The notes under the pieces were generated by a model, which had not been told where the DNA came from, ran no database searches, and saw nothing but the letters and a program-made list of their open reading frames with translations. A DNA stretch of 64,000 bases, taken from Planotetraspora thailandica. Its GTDB lineage: Bacteria > Actinomycetota > Actinomycetes > Streptosporangiales > Streptosporangiaceae. This document shows positions 18,889 to 26,484 of the stretch, in pieces (within the stretch, counting starts at the first letter, position 1; each line of letters opens with the position of its first letter). The DNA lies in assembly GCF_016863335.1 (NCBI RefSeq), contig NZ_BOOR01000008.1:310001-374000 (forward strand). Reading direction: 5' to 3'. The translations under genes and the position numbers were made by a program.

Positions 18889-20811
18889 ATGGTTGAGGAA
18901 GGCGCGCTGCTCTGGGAACCAACGCCGGAAATCGTCCGTGACGCCCGGGTGACCCGTTATGCAGAATGGGTCGGGCACCCAGGGTCCTACCAGGACATAT
19001 GGCAATGGTCGGTCGACCATCCGGCTGACTTCTGGACGTCTGTCTGGGAGTACTTCGACGTCTTGGGGGAGCGTGGTGACGGGCCCGTCATCAGTGGGAC
19101 GATGCCCGGCGTCGAATGGTTCACAGGGACCACGATCAATTACGCCGCCAATGCGTTGCGCGGGGACGCCGACCGCCTAGCTGTGATTTTTCGCGATGAG
19201 TCGGGAAATAGGCGGACTTATACCCTTGGCGAACTCCGGAGGGAGGTCGCGGCCGTGCGGGCCGGGCTGGTCCGGCTGGGCGTGGGGCGCGGCGACCGGG
19301 TGGCGGCGTACGTTCCCAACATCCCCGAGGCCCTGATCGCATTCCTCGCCACCGCCTCGCTGGGAGCCGTCTGGTCCTCGTGCTCGCCGGACTTCGGCGC
19401 CCCGAGCGTGACCGACCGCTTCACCCAGATCGAGCCCAAGGTCCTCATCGCCGTCGACGGCTACCGGTACGGCGGCAAGTCGTTCGACCGCTCGGACGTG
19501 GTGGGCGAGATCGCCGCCAAGCTGCCCAGCCTCGTCGCGACCGTGTGGATTCCCTGCTTCGGCACCCGTGCCGAGACCACGTCCGCTGCGCTGAGCTGGG
19601 ACGACCTTCACGGCGATGCGGAGGAGCTCGAGTTCGAGCAGGTGCCGTTCGGGCACCCCCTGTGGGTTCTCTACTCCTCGGGCACGACCGGGCTGCCCAA
19701 GCCCATCGTGCACGGGCACGGCGGGATCGTGCTGGAGCACCTCAAGTCGTTGTCCTTCCACCAGGACCTCGGCGACGGCGATGTGTTCTTCTGGTACACC
19801 ACCACCGGCTGGATGATGTGGAACTACCTCATCGGCGGCCTTCTCGTGGGGGCGACCGTCGTCCTCTACGACGGCAGCGCGGCCCATCCCGGCCCCGACG
19901 CCCTGTGGAGGCTCGCGGACGAGGAGGAGGTCACCTACTTCGGCACGGGCGCGCCGTACATCGTGGCCTCCATGAAGGCGGGTCTGAAGCCGGCCGGGCT
20001 GGAGCGGCTGCGCGGGATCGGCTCCACGGGGTCGCCGCTGCCGCCTGAGGGCTTCGCGTGGGTGTACTCCGACGTCAAGGCCGACGTGCAACTCGGGTCG
20101 TTCTCCGGCGGCACCGACGTGTGCACCGGCTTCGTCGGCGGGGTGCCGTCGCTGCCGGTCAGGGCCGGTGTCATCCCGTGCGCATGCCTCGGTGCCAAGG
20201 TGGAGTCGTTCGACCCGTCGGGCGCCTCCGTGGTGGACGAGGTGGGCGAACTCGTGGTGACGGAGCCCATGCCGTCCATGCCGGTCATGTTCTGGAACGA
20301 CCCCACCGGCGAGCGGTATCGCGAGTCCTACTTCGCCGACTACCCCGGCGTCTGGCGGCACGGCGATTGGATCAAGATCCAGCCGGACGGGAGCTGCGTC
20401 ATCTACGGCCGGTCCGACTCGACCCTCAACAGGGGAGGGGTCCGGATGGGCACCAGCGAGTTCTACCGGGTCGTCGAGCGCTTCGAGGAGATCGCCGACA
20501 GCCTGGTGATCGACACCGGGCGGCTCGGGCAGGAAGGACGCCTTCTGCTGTACGTCACGCTCGCCGCGGGCGCGACCCTGTCCGACGACCTGGTGAGCCG
20601 GCTCAAGGCGGCCCTGCGCACCGAGTTGTCGCCCCGGCACGTGCCCGACGAGATTCACGAGGTTCCCGGCATCCCCCGGACCTTGTCCGGCAAGAAGCTG
20701 GAGATCCCGGTACGGAAGATCCTCCTCGGTACACCCGTGGAGCAGGCCGCCAATCCCGACGCCATGGCCAACCCCGAAGTCCTCCGGCATTTCCACCCCC
20801 CAACCCCCTGA
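18889..20811 (+). CDS. Acetoacetate-CoA ligase
   Basis: The 640-residue ANL-superfamily enzyme activates acetoacetate (ATP to AMP) to acetoacetyl-CoA. The N-terminus LLWEPTPEIVRDARVTRYAEWV and the core YSSGTTGLPKPIVHGHGGI, SFSGGTDVCTGFVGG and RSDSTLNRGGVRMGTSEFYRVV are characteristic of acetoacetyl-CoA synthetases rather than acetyl-CoA synthetases. The C-terminal lysine acting in adenylation is in TLSGKKLEIPVRKIL. Start ATG 18889 with AAGGA at about 18877. It is monocistronic: 210 bp without a gene lie upstream, and the 53-bp repeat array follows downstream. Confidence 0.92.
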   Translation: MVEEGALLWEPTPEIVRDARVTRYAEWVGHPGSYQDIWQWSVDHPADFWTSVWEYFDVLGERGDGPVISGTMPGVEWFTGTTINYAANALRGDADRLAVIFRDESGNRRTYTLGELRREVAAVRAGLVRLGVGRGDRVAAYVPNIPEALIAFLATASLGAVWSSCSPDFGAPSVTDRFTQIEPKVLIAVDGYRYGGKSFDRSDVVGEIAAKLPSLVATVWIPCFGTRAETTSAALSWDDLHGDAEELEFEQVPFGHPLWVLYSSGTTGLPKPIVHGHGGIVLEHLKSLSFHQDLGDGDVFFWYTTTGWMMWNYLIGGLLVGATVVLYDGSAAHPGPDALWRLADEEEVTYFGTGAPYIVASMKAGLKPAGLERLRGIGSTGSPLPPEGFAWVYSDVKADVQLGSFSGGTDVCTGFVGGVPSLPVRAGVIPCACLGAKVESFDPSGASVVDEVGELVVTEPMPSMPVMFWNDPTGERYRESYFADYPGVWRHGDWIKIQPDGSCVIYGRSDSTLNRGGVRMGTSEFYRVVERFEEIADSLVIDTGRLGQEGRLLLYVTLAAGATLSDDLVSRLKAALRTELSPRHVPDEIHEVPGIPRTLSGKKLEIPVRKILLGTPVEQAANPDAMANPEVLRHFHPPTP

Positions 20812-20818
20812 CCCTCGT

Positions 20819-20839
20819 GGCCCACCTTGGGGGTGGGCC
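20819..20839 (+). terminator. Hairpin after the acetoacetate-CoA ligase gene
   Basis: GGCCCACC (20819-20826) and GGTGGGCC (20832-20839) form a perfect 8-bp stem with a 5-nt loop, 8 bp after the stop codon. There is no T run. Its place directly after the gene and before the repeat array suggests termination. Confidence 0.6.
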
Positions 20840-20863
20840 CTTGGGGGTGTCCACCCATCTGCG

Positions 20864-21219
20864 CGTGATCATGCAGAACTTCGACGGCATGTCCCCCGAG
20901 CTGCGCAAACCGTTCTCGTGATCATGCAGAAGTTCGATGACATGCCGTCTGAGCTGCGCGAATCGGTCTCGTGATCATGCAGTACTTCGGTGGCGTGCCG
21001 TACGAGCTGGACGGATGTCTTTCGTGATCATGCACCTGCTAGAACAGTGCATGATCACGAAATGAGAATGTGCACGTCACTGGGGATGTCTCCGAACTTC
21101 TGCATGATCACGGAAGGCGTTCTCTCAGCATGTTGGGCGGCCTGTCGAACTTCTGCATGATCACGCGGGGGTGGCGGTGCAGCGTGCTGGGAGTTCTGCC
21201 GAACTTCTGCATGATCACG
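20864..21219. repeat. Tandem 53-bp repeat array that inverts at its centre
   Basis: The left half carries CGTGATCATGCAGAA at 20864, 20917 and 20970 and a shortened copy at 21023, exactly 53 bp apart. The right half carries the reverse orientation: TGCATGATCACG at 21048 (virtual unit start 21045), and TTCTGCATGATCACG at 21098, 21151 and 21205, spaced 53, 53 and 54 bp. Left units also share ACTTCG, CATGCC and GAGCTG between motifs; right units share a CGAAC block directly before each motif. No reading frame persists because 53 is not divisible by three. The array fills the space between two convergent genes. Confidence 0.93.
21020..21062. repeat. 16-bp perfect inverted repeat at the array centre
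   Basis: TTTCGTGATCATGCAC (21020-21035) and GTGCATGATCACGAAA (21047-21062) are exact reverse complements around an 11-nt loop, CTGCTAGAACA. The two arms are the last left-oriented and first right-oriented motif copies, each lacking the usual GAA/TTC edge. In RNA it would form a stable hairpin; in DNA, a cruciform or a two-site dimer target. Confidence 0.9.
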
Positions 21220-21224
21220 GCCAC

Positions 21225-21326
21225 TTCTGCATGATGATCACGCCCAAATTGGCTGCATGATCACACCCAAATTTGTCTGCGTGGTCACGCCCCAAAAACA
21301 TGATCACGCCCAAGAATGGGTGATCA
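21225..21326 (+). repeat. Short-period degenerate tail of the repeat array
   Basis: After the last 53-bp unit the motif recurs at close spacing, each copy followed by a C run and an A-rich run: GATCACGCCCAAA at about 21236, GATCACACCCAAA at 21259, GGTCACGCCCCAAA at 21283, GATCACGCCCAAG at 21302, and a final GTGATCAACC at about 21322. The steps are 23, 24 and 19 bp. The final copy contains the stop codon of the opposing gene. Confidence 0.75.
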
Positions 21327-22781
21327 ACCGTGGGTGGGGCGGAGGGCCAGGGCGGGGCACATCTCGATGGCTTTGCGGGCTTGGCCTGCCAGCCACGGGG
21401 GAACGCCACCCTCGGCGACGACCGGAAAGCCGTGCTTGTCCAGCTTGATCAAATCGGGTGCCAGATGGGCGCACAAGCCGTGCGCCTCACAGCGGGACCA
21501 GTCGACCGCCAGCCGGGTCTCGGCTCTTTCGGACGCCGGCAGCGGCAACATCTCGAGCACCGGCCGCCCGCATGTCCCGTGGGCCCGGTGCTCCTCGACG
21601 TCGTCGGCGAACGCCTCGATCGCGGACAGGACGAAACGGGCGGACCCGTCAGGGTGGAAGCACGCCCCCCTCCCGCGTACGGCCGCCGCGGCCTGCCGTA
21701 CCAGTTCGGCGCCGTTCGTCGCTCCGCCGGTCAGCTCGGCGAAGGCCCTGGCCAGGTCGGGCAGCCCGAGCCGGCACGGCCCGCACTGCCCGGCCGACTG
21801 CTCGGCCAGATATCGCGCCACGCGCAGGGTCTCGCCCAGCGGGCACGTCTCACCGCCGAGCGGCACCACGATGCCCGCCCCGAGCTCGCCTCCGGCCTGC
21901 GCGATGCCCCGGCGGGACACGACCGCCCCGTACGCCTCGGCGGCGGGCAGCCACGCCCCGTGGTATCCGCCGACGAGCACGCCGTCACCGATCGCCGCCT
22001 CGCACATGTCCAGTACGGCCGGCAGCGGCACGCCCGGCGTGACCTCGACGACGGCGGGGAAGACGGCCGAGCCGCCGACGGTCAGCAGGATCGTGCCCGG
22101 CTCCTGCACGGTGCCCACCGAGGCGTAGTCGTCCGGGCCGAGCTCGGCCAGCACGGCGAGCTGGGCGAAGGTCTCGGTGTTGGAGAGCAAGGTCGGCAGG
22201 CCGTCGACGCCACTGTCGCTGGAGCGGGTCTTGCGCCCGGGAGGGATGCCGGCCTCGCCGTTCACGGCTTTGATCAGGGCGCCGCTCTCGCCGGAGATGA
22301 ACCGTTCGGGGATGCCCGCGACGCGTACGACGCCGTGCAGGTCCCGCTCGGCGACGGCGGCCGTCACCGACGCCTCCGCCAGGTCGCCCGCGGCCACGGC
22401 GACGACGACCTGCCTGGCGTTGAGCGCGCCGGCTGCCAGCAGTGCGCCTTCCAGCACGAGGTGGGGCGTGCGGGTGAGCAGCGTCTTGTCCTTCATGCTG
22501 GCCGGCTCGCCCTCGGCGCCGTTGACCAGGACGATCGTCTCCGAGCTGCGGGACTTGGCGGCGACCGCGCGGAGCTTGCGCGCGAACGGGAAGGCGGCGC
22601 CGCCGCGCCCCCGCAGGTCGACGTCCTCGGCCATCGTGATGAGCGAGTCGGCGGGCGCGGCGGGCGGCTCTCCGTGCAACGAGCGGTGGGCGTCCAGATC
22701 GAGTCTGCGATGCTCGTCGAGCCCGGCGGTGAGCCGCGCCGGGCCGAGCCGCCTGACCTTGGACACCCGGTAGGGGATCAC
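21324..22781 (-). CDS. NuoF-like flavoprotein fused to a C-terminal ferredoxin
   Basis: The 485-residue protein has a NuoF/HoxF-like core: DLRGRGGAAFPFARKL (FMN/NADH loop) and LVNGAEGEPASMKDK (about residues 90-105), an SLBB-like section, and an iron-sulfur section. The C-terminal 70 residues are a ferredoxin with CEAHGLC and a later CP. NuoF normally has three clustered cysteines plus one distant. Here the cluster reads SAGQCGPCRLG, so the first Cys is Ala, and a distant one is in GACFHPDG; the cluster may be incomplete or altered. GTG start; its first bases overlap the stop of the upstream cytochrome b gene (GTGA). It probably passes electrons from NAD(P)H or another donor to that cytochrome. 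Confidence 0.8.
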   Translation of the reverse strand: MIPYRVSKVRRLGPARLTAGLDEHRRLDLDAHRSLHGEPPAAPADSLITMAEDVDLRGRGGAAFPFARKLRAVAAKSRSSETIVLVNGAEGEPASMKDKTLLTRTPHLVLEGALLAAGALNARQVVVAVAAGDLAEASVTAAVAERDLHGVVRVAGIPERFISGESGALIKAVNGEAGIPPGRKTRSSDSGVDGLPTLLSNTETFAQLAVLAELGPDDYASVGTVQEPGTILLTVGGSAVFPAVVEVTPGVPLPAVLDMCEAAIGDGVLVGGYHGAWLPAAEAYGAVVSRRGIAQAGGELGAGIVVPLGGETCPLGETLRVARYLAEQSAGQCGPCRLGLPDLARAFAELTGGATNGAELVRQAAAAVRGRGACFHPDGSARFVLSAIEAFADDVEEHRAHGTCGRPVLEMLPLPASERAETRLAVDWSRCEAHGLCAHLAPDLIKLDKHGFPVVAEGGVPPWLAGQARKAIEMCPALALRPTHG

Positions 22782-23647
22782 ACGATCCTCCTGAGCTTCG
22801 TACGGCCGGCCCGGTGCGACGGTGCGGCGGCCGGCGACCCGTCGGTGCCCGTACGGCCGAGCAGGCTGACGGGGCGCGGTGCGGCCTTCGGCTCGGCCCT
22901 GGGCACGTGTTTCGGCACGGCCCGGGGTATCGGCTGGGTCTGCGTCATGTCGGCGGCGTCGGCCCCGGCGGCCGAGAGGGCGGGACGGAACGCGGCCATG
23001 ACCCGGATCAGCAGCGCCGAGCCCGCCGCCACCAGGCAGACGACGTAACTCCAGACCACCCAGGCTGCGGGCGGCCTGCCCGCCATGAGGCCGTGGATGA
23101 TGGAGATCGGCCAGGCCAAGTAGGCGAGGTCGTGGACCACCCGCCAGATCCAGGGCCGCTCGGCACGGGCGAACCTGCCCCGCATCACCCCGGTGGCGAC
23201 GATGACGATCATCAGGTCGGAGGCGACGGCCCCCAGACCGACGTACACGGATGTGGTGGGGACGACCGAGCCGTACGCGGGGACGAGCCCGGCGGCGATC
23301 TTCATCGCGATGTGGGTGACCAGGAATCCGACGCCGACCAGGGCGGCGGCGCGGTGCAGGAGCTGTGCGCGGATCCGCAGGGGGATCGGCAGCACGACCC
23401 GTTCGCCCGCCGCCAGTCCCAGCATGACGGTCACGGTGAGGGCGACGAGCGACACGACGCCCGCGTAGGTGGTCAGGAAGGTCCGGGCCGCGTCCAGGAA
23501 CGTCGCGCCGATGCCGTGGTGTGCGGCCAGGATCGCCGAGGTCATCACCACGGTGACCGTGGCGCCCAGGCCGAGACGCACGTCTCGGTTGCCGAGATCC
23601 AGACCCGCGTCCGGCCGGGTGTGCCGGGGAACGCGTCGGTGGGGCAA
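22778..23647 (-). CDS. Ferric-reductase-like cytochrome b membrane protein
   Basis: The product is 289 residues from the TTG at 23647, chosen because GACGGAGGAA lies just upstream; a longer GTG start at 23740 lacks a binding site. About six membrane helices are visible. Histidine pairs in two helices (LLHRAAALVGVGFLVTH and VVHDLAYLAWPISIIH) have the spacing of ferric reductase and NADPH-oxidase cytochrome b domains, suggesting two stacked b hemes. A Pro/Arg-rich cytoplasmic tail follows. It lacks its own flavin domain; the overlapping NuoF-like/ferredoxin gene likely provides the electron input. The terminal acceptor is unknown. Confidence 0.78.
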   Translation of the reverse strand: MPHRRVPRHTRPDAGLDLGNRDVRLGLGATVTVVMTSAILAAHHGIGATFLDAARTFLTTYAGVVSLVALTVTVMLGLAAGERVVLPIPLRIRAQLLHRAAALVGVGFLVTHIAMKIAAGLVPAYGSVVPTTSVYVGLGAVASDLMIVIVATGVMRGRFARAERPWIWRVVHDLAYLAWPISIIHGLMAGRPPAAWVVWSYVVCLVAAGSALLIRVMAAFRPALSAAGADAADMTQTQPIPRAVPKHVPRAEPKAAPRPVSLLGRTGTDGSPAAAPSHRAGRTKLRRIV

Positions 23648-23752
23648 GGATTCCTCCGTCGGATGGTTCGGGGATTCGGGGTGCCGTGCCCCGCCCTCAG
23701 GCGGTGTGGACCCGGGGAAGGACCGGGCGGGGAACGGCACGTCCGGGAGGGG

Positions 23753-24868
23753 TCAGCAGCGGCGGCCGCGGTTGATGCAGCTGACCACCATCGACATCAG
23801 CCGGCTCGGCATCACGTTCTCGAAGTCGGCGTGGTCGGTGAGGGGGTTGTGCAATTGCTCGGGGAAGCTGTCGACAGCGAAGGACGCGCCGCGGTTCACC
23901 GTGTATCCGAGCGTCATGCGCAGCTGCGGGATCGCTCTGGTTCCCGCGGGGCAGGCGCCGTTCGGCGCCGGGAAGACGACGTGCGTCCTGTGGTTGGCGC
24001 TGTCGATGTTCTGCCCGTCCCAGCAGCTGGGGAAGTCGAGGATCCGCAGGACCATGCTGCCGCGGGGGCAGAGCGGATATTTGGTGGTGGTCCGGTCGGT
24101 GAAGCCCGAGCACGTCCACTGGGCTCGCGCGTTGGCGGGGCCGTTGGTGCCCGCCTTGGCGTCTCCTGTGATCATTCGGAGGAACCGGGGCATGGCGACG
24201 ACGCGGCTGAAGCGGTTGCCGCGGAACTCCAGCCGCACCTGCCGCGGTCGGAGGATCTTCCCGATGTTCCCCTCGGCCTCGCCCGGCTCGGCTCCGGTTG
24301 GAGCGGGGGCGCCGGAGCGGGACGTCGCCGCCGCCTGGTCCGCGAGGCCCGGCGCGGACGGTTCGGACGGTGCAGCGGAGACCGGCGCGGACGGCGAAGC
24401 GGGGGCCGGTTCGGACGGTTCGGGGGCGTCGGCGGACGTCAGGCCGGTCCGGCTCCTGAGCACAGGCCAGAAATATGTCGACTTGTCGCCCAGCCTGCAC
24501 GTGGTGCCGCCCGCCGCCAGGCTGTCGTCGGTGGAGAACCCGTTCGTGGTCAGGTTTCCGACGTAGTCGTGTATGTGGTGGGCACCGTTGGACACGCCGG
24601 GGGCGACGATGTGGTTGTCGGAGTTGAAGTGGCCGTTCTCGTTCCTGCCGCACTGCGAGACGAAGGAGCCCCGCCCCGCGCGCACACCCGTGTTGCCCCG
24701 GGGGACCTTCCTGATGTCGGCGAAGTCCTCGAGGAAGGGCCCGACATCCTCACATTCGTGCCCCTGCGCCGCGGGGTCGCAGTGGGCGGAGGCGGCGGGC
24801 ACGTCGAGCGCGACGAGCGAGCTGCCCAGCAGGAGGCCGACACCGGCAAGCATCAACCGTTTTCGCAT
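23753..24868 (-). CDS. Secreted DUF1996 domain protein
   Basis: The 371-residue protein has a signal peptide (about residues 1-28, ending PAASA). The DUF1996 domain is split into an N-terminal part with GVSNGAHHIHDYVGN and a C-terminal part with FPSCWDGQNIDSANHRTHVVFP and a CPAGTRAIPQL segment. Between them (about 145-200) is a Pro/Ser/Ala-rich low-complexity insertion. The domain is common in secreted fungal and actinobacterial proteins; function is unknown. It stands 106 bp before the cytochrome b start and 22 bp after the DUF4142 gene, so it may be part of one transcript. Confidence 0.82.
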   Translation of the reverse strand: MRKRLMLAGVGLLLGSSLVALDVPAASAHCDPAAQGHECEDVGPFLEDFADIRKVPRGNTGVRAGRGSFVSQCGRNENGHFNSDNHIVAPGVSNGAHHIHDYVGNLTTNGFSTDDSLAAGGTTCRLGDKSTYFWPVLRSRTGLTSADAPEPSEPAPASPSAPVSAAPSEPSAPGLADQAAATSRSGAPAPTGAEPGEAEGNIGKILRPRQVRLEFRGNRFSRVVAMPRFLRMITGDAKAGTNGPANARAQWTCSGFTDRTTTKYPLCPRGSMVLRILDFPSCWDGQNIDSANHRTHVVFPAPNGACPAGTRAIPQLRMTLGYTVNRGASFAVDSFPEQLHNPLTDHADFENVMPSRLMSMVVSCINRGRRC

Positions 24869-24885
24869 GGTGGTAACTCCTGAAC

Positions 24886-24897
24886 CTGTCTAGACCG
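24886..24897 (-). promoter_or_regulatory. Weak DasR-like site before the DUF1996 gene
   Basis: On the minus strand the sequence reads CGGTCTAGACAG. It contains the 8-bp palindrome GTCTAGAC and matches most of the TGGTCTAGACCA DasR core. It lies about 18 bp before the DUF1996 start, inside the end of the DUF4142 gene. Chance occurrence is quite possible. Confidence 0.25.
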
Positions 24898-25477
24898 AAG
24901 GAGTGGGGAGCGTGGAGTAGTCCACGAGGCCCGTGCTCTCCAGCAGGGACATGTGCTTCATGACCACGTTGTTCGCGCGGGAGGCGAACTGCCTGACCAG
25001 CTCGTTTCGGGTGCCGGACCGTACGGCGGCGACGAACGTGAAGACCTTCCCGTGCGCGCTGCGCAGCCGGTCGACGAAGATTCGGTCGAACTCGGGCCCG
25101 CGGGCCGACGCCATCTCGGCGAGCCACGCCTGCTGGTCGGGGTTGGGCTCGTCGGGCAGCAGGACGCCGAGCTTGTCGGCCAGCGCGCGCACCTCGGCGT
25201 CGAGCTTGGTGTGGTCGGTCACCAGGTGCATGCCGACGTCCTTGACCTTGTCGCTGTCGGAGCGGTCCTGCGCCCATCGTCCGGCGGGGATCTCCCAGAG
25301 CCCGGCCCACCGCACCCGTACGAGCAGTTCGCGGTCGGCCGGCCCGAGCGGGCCCCACTGCGTCTGGGTCCAGCCCACCTGGGCCGCCTCGCTGCGTGGG
25401 ACGACCACGACGACCGCGACGGCCGCGGAGAAGAGGAAGACGCCGAACACCAGGAGTTCCCCAAACCGGAACCGCAT
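24890..25477 (-). CDS. DUF4142 domain protein, membrane-anchored or secreted
   Basis: The 195-residue protein has an N-terminal hydrophobic helix (about residues 7-28, FGVFLFSAAVAVVVVVP) acting as signal or anchor. A helical DUF4142 domain follows, with LGPADRELLVRVRWAGLWE, HLVTDHTKLDAEVRALADKLGV and FDRIFVDRLRSAHGKVF, which has the ferritin-like histidine pattern. Function is unknown; homologues are extracytoplasmic and stress-linked in some bacteria. It is divergent from the ECF sigma gene, 122 bp away, and may be one of its targets. Confidence 0.82.
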   Translation of the reverse strand: MRFRFGELLVFGVFLFSAAVAVVVVVPRSEAAQVGWTQTQWGPLGPADRELLVRVRWAGLWEIPAGRWAQDRSDSDKVKDVGMHLVTDHTKLDAEVRALADKLGVLLPDEPNPDQQAWLAEMASARGPEFDRIFVDRLRSAHGKVFTFVAAVRSGTRNELVRQFASRANNVVMKHMSLLESTGLVDYSTLPTPSV

Positions 25478-25539
25478 CGTGCCTCCTTTCGTGACGTCGG
25501 TCGGAGGTACGCGGCGCTGCGCCAGCCGGTTCAGGAAAT

Positions 25540-25553
25540 AGTCAGAAATGACT
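25540..25553. promoter_or_regulatory. Inverted repeat in the DUF4142/ECF sigma divergent region
   Basis: AGTCA-GAAA-TGACT lies about midway between the two divergent starts (25477 and 25600). The preceding GGTTCAGGAAATAG could hold an ECF-type promoter, but no consensus is firm. Confidence 0.25.
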
Positions 25554-25599
25554 GGAGTTATGTGAGTCGAGTACGCCGAAGGAAAACTGATGCAAATAT

Positions 25600-26172
25600 G
25601 TGGCCGTGCGTCGACAACTCGACAACCGGTTCGTGCGTCTGGCCTCCCGCGACCACGACCAACCTGATCGAGAAGATCGTCTGATCAGGGAGCTGTACCG
25701 GGAGTTCGGTGGTCCGCTGCTGCGTCACGTACGGAAGACGACCGGCAACGACCTGCAGTGGGCGGAGGACGTCGTCCAGGAGACCCTTGTTCGCGCCTGG
25801 CGAAATTCCGCGAAACTGACCTGGGAGCCCGGCCTGCTGTGGGCGTGGCTGCTGACCGTGGCCCGCAGGATCGTGATCGACGGGCGCCGCAGGCGGGGTG
25901 TGCGGCCCAGAGAGGTGGAGGCCCCGGAAGAGGACACCATCGCCGTGCCGGACGGCTCCGACCGCACACTGGCGGCGATCGTCGTGGCCGACGCCCTGCG
26001 CGGGCTTTCGGTCCAGCATCGTGAAGTTATCGAAGAGACATATTTACGGGACCGTTCGGTAAGCGAGGCGGCGGAGATTCTGGGGATACCGCCGGGTACG
26101 GTGAAGTCAAGACTCTTCTATGCCATGCGCGCCCTGCGCTCGGCACTGAAAGAGAGGGGGGTGGCCGGCTGA
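25600..26172 (+). CDS. ECF-family RNA polymerase sigma factor
   Basis: The 190-residue factor has region 2 (about residues 25-90, with LLRHVRKTTGNDLQWAEDVVQETLVRAWRN and LWAWLLTVARRIVIDGRRR) and region 4 (about 130-182, with LRGLSVQHREVIEETYLRDRSVSEAAEILGIPPGTVKSRLFYAMRAL split here into its helices). It belongs to the sigma-70 ECF class. GTG start at 25600; the ribosome site is weak (AAGGA about 16 bp away). Its stop overlaps the ATG of the anti-sigma gene (TGATG), indicating translational coupling. The divergent DUF4142 gene is a candidate target. Confidence 0.9.
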   Translation: MAVRRQLDNRFVRLASRDHDQPDREDRLIRELYREFGGPLLRHVRKTTGNDLQWAEDVVQETLVRAWRNSAKLTWEPGLLWAWLLTVARRIVIDGRRRRGVRPREVEAPEEDTIAVPDGSDRTLAAIVVADALRGLSVQHREVIEETYLRDRSVSEAAEILGIPPGTVKSRLFYAMRALRSALKERGVAG

Positions 26173-26369
26173 TGTCCGCGTCGTCGCACCACTTCGATGT
26201 GGCCGCCTATGCCCTGGGAGTGCTCGACGACGGCGACGTGGAAGCATTCGAGGCCCACCTCGACGAATGCGCGGACTGCAGACGAGAACTGCTGGACGCC
26301 GGTGAAACCCTCGATATGCTCGAGGATCTCAAGCTCGACTCCGTTGACTCCGAGCGGACATACCCCTGA
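26172..26369 (+). CDS. Short zinc-finger anti-sigma factor
   Basis: The 65-residue protein has the zinc anti-sigma motif EAHLDECADCRREL (Hx3Cx2C) that binds and holds ECF sigma factors. Unlike most RskA/RsrA-like partners it ends just after the domain, with no membrane helix or sensor region. It would be cytoplasmic, perhaps redox-responsive through its zinc cysteines like RsrA. It is translationally coupled to the sigma gene. No frameshifted downstream remnant of a membrane domain was seen before the next gene. Confidence 0.85.
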   Translation: MSASSHHFDVAAYALGVLDDGDVEAFEAHLDECADCRRELLDAGETLDMLEDLKLDSVDSERTYP

Positions 26370-26484
26370 GCCTGTCGTGCGTTAAGTTGACGTATGGGGC
26401 GTTTTGGGGTGATATCGGGTGCGGTGGCGCCCCACTTCCTGTCAATGGGGACAGGAATGGATCACGCCTCCGGGGGAGCGGCGC

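Noticed and set aside
20864-21326. CRISPR array
   Set aside because: Repeats are spaced regularly, but the conserved core is only about 15-20 bp, the bases between cores are similar to each other, the orientation flips within the array, and no cas gene is present.
26370-26484. Upstream-extended tryptophan dioxygenase start
   Set aside because: Codons before 26485 do not match the family, and GGGGGAG precedes the ATG at 26485.
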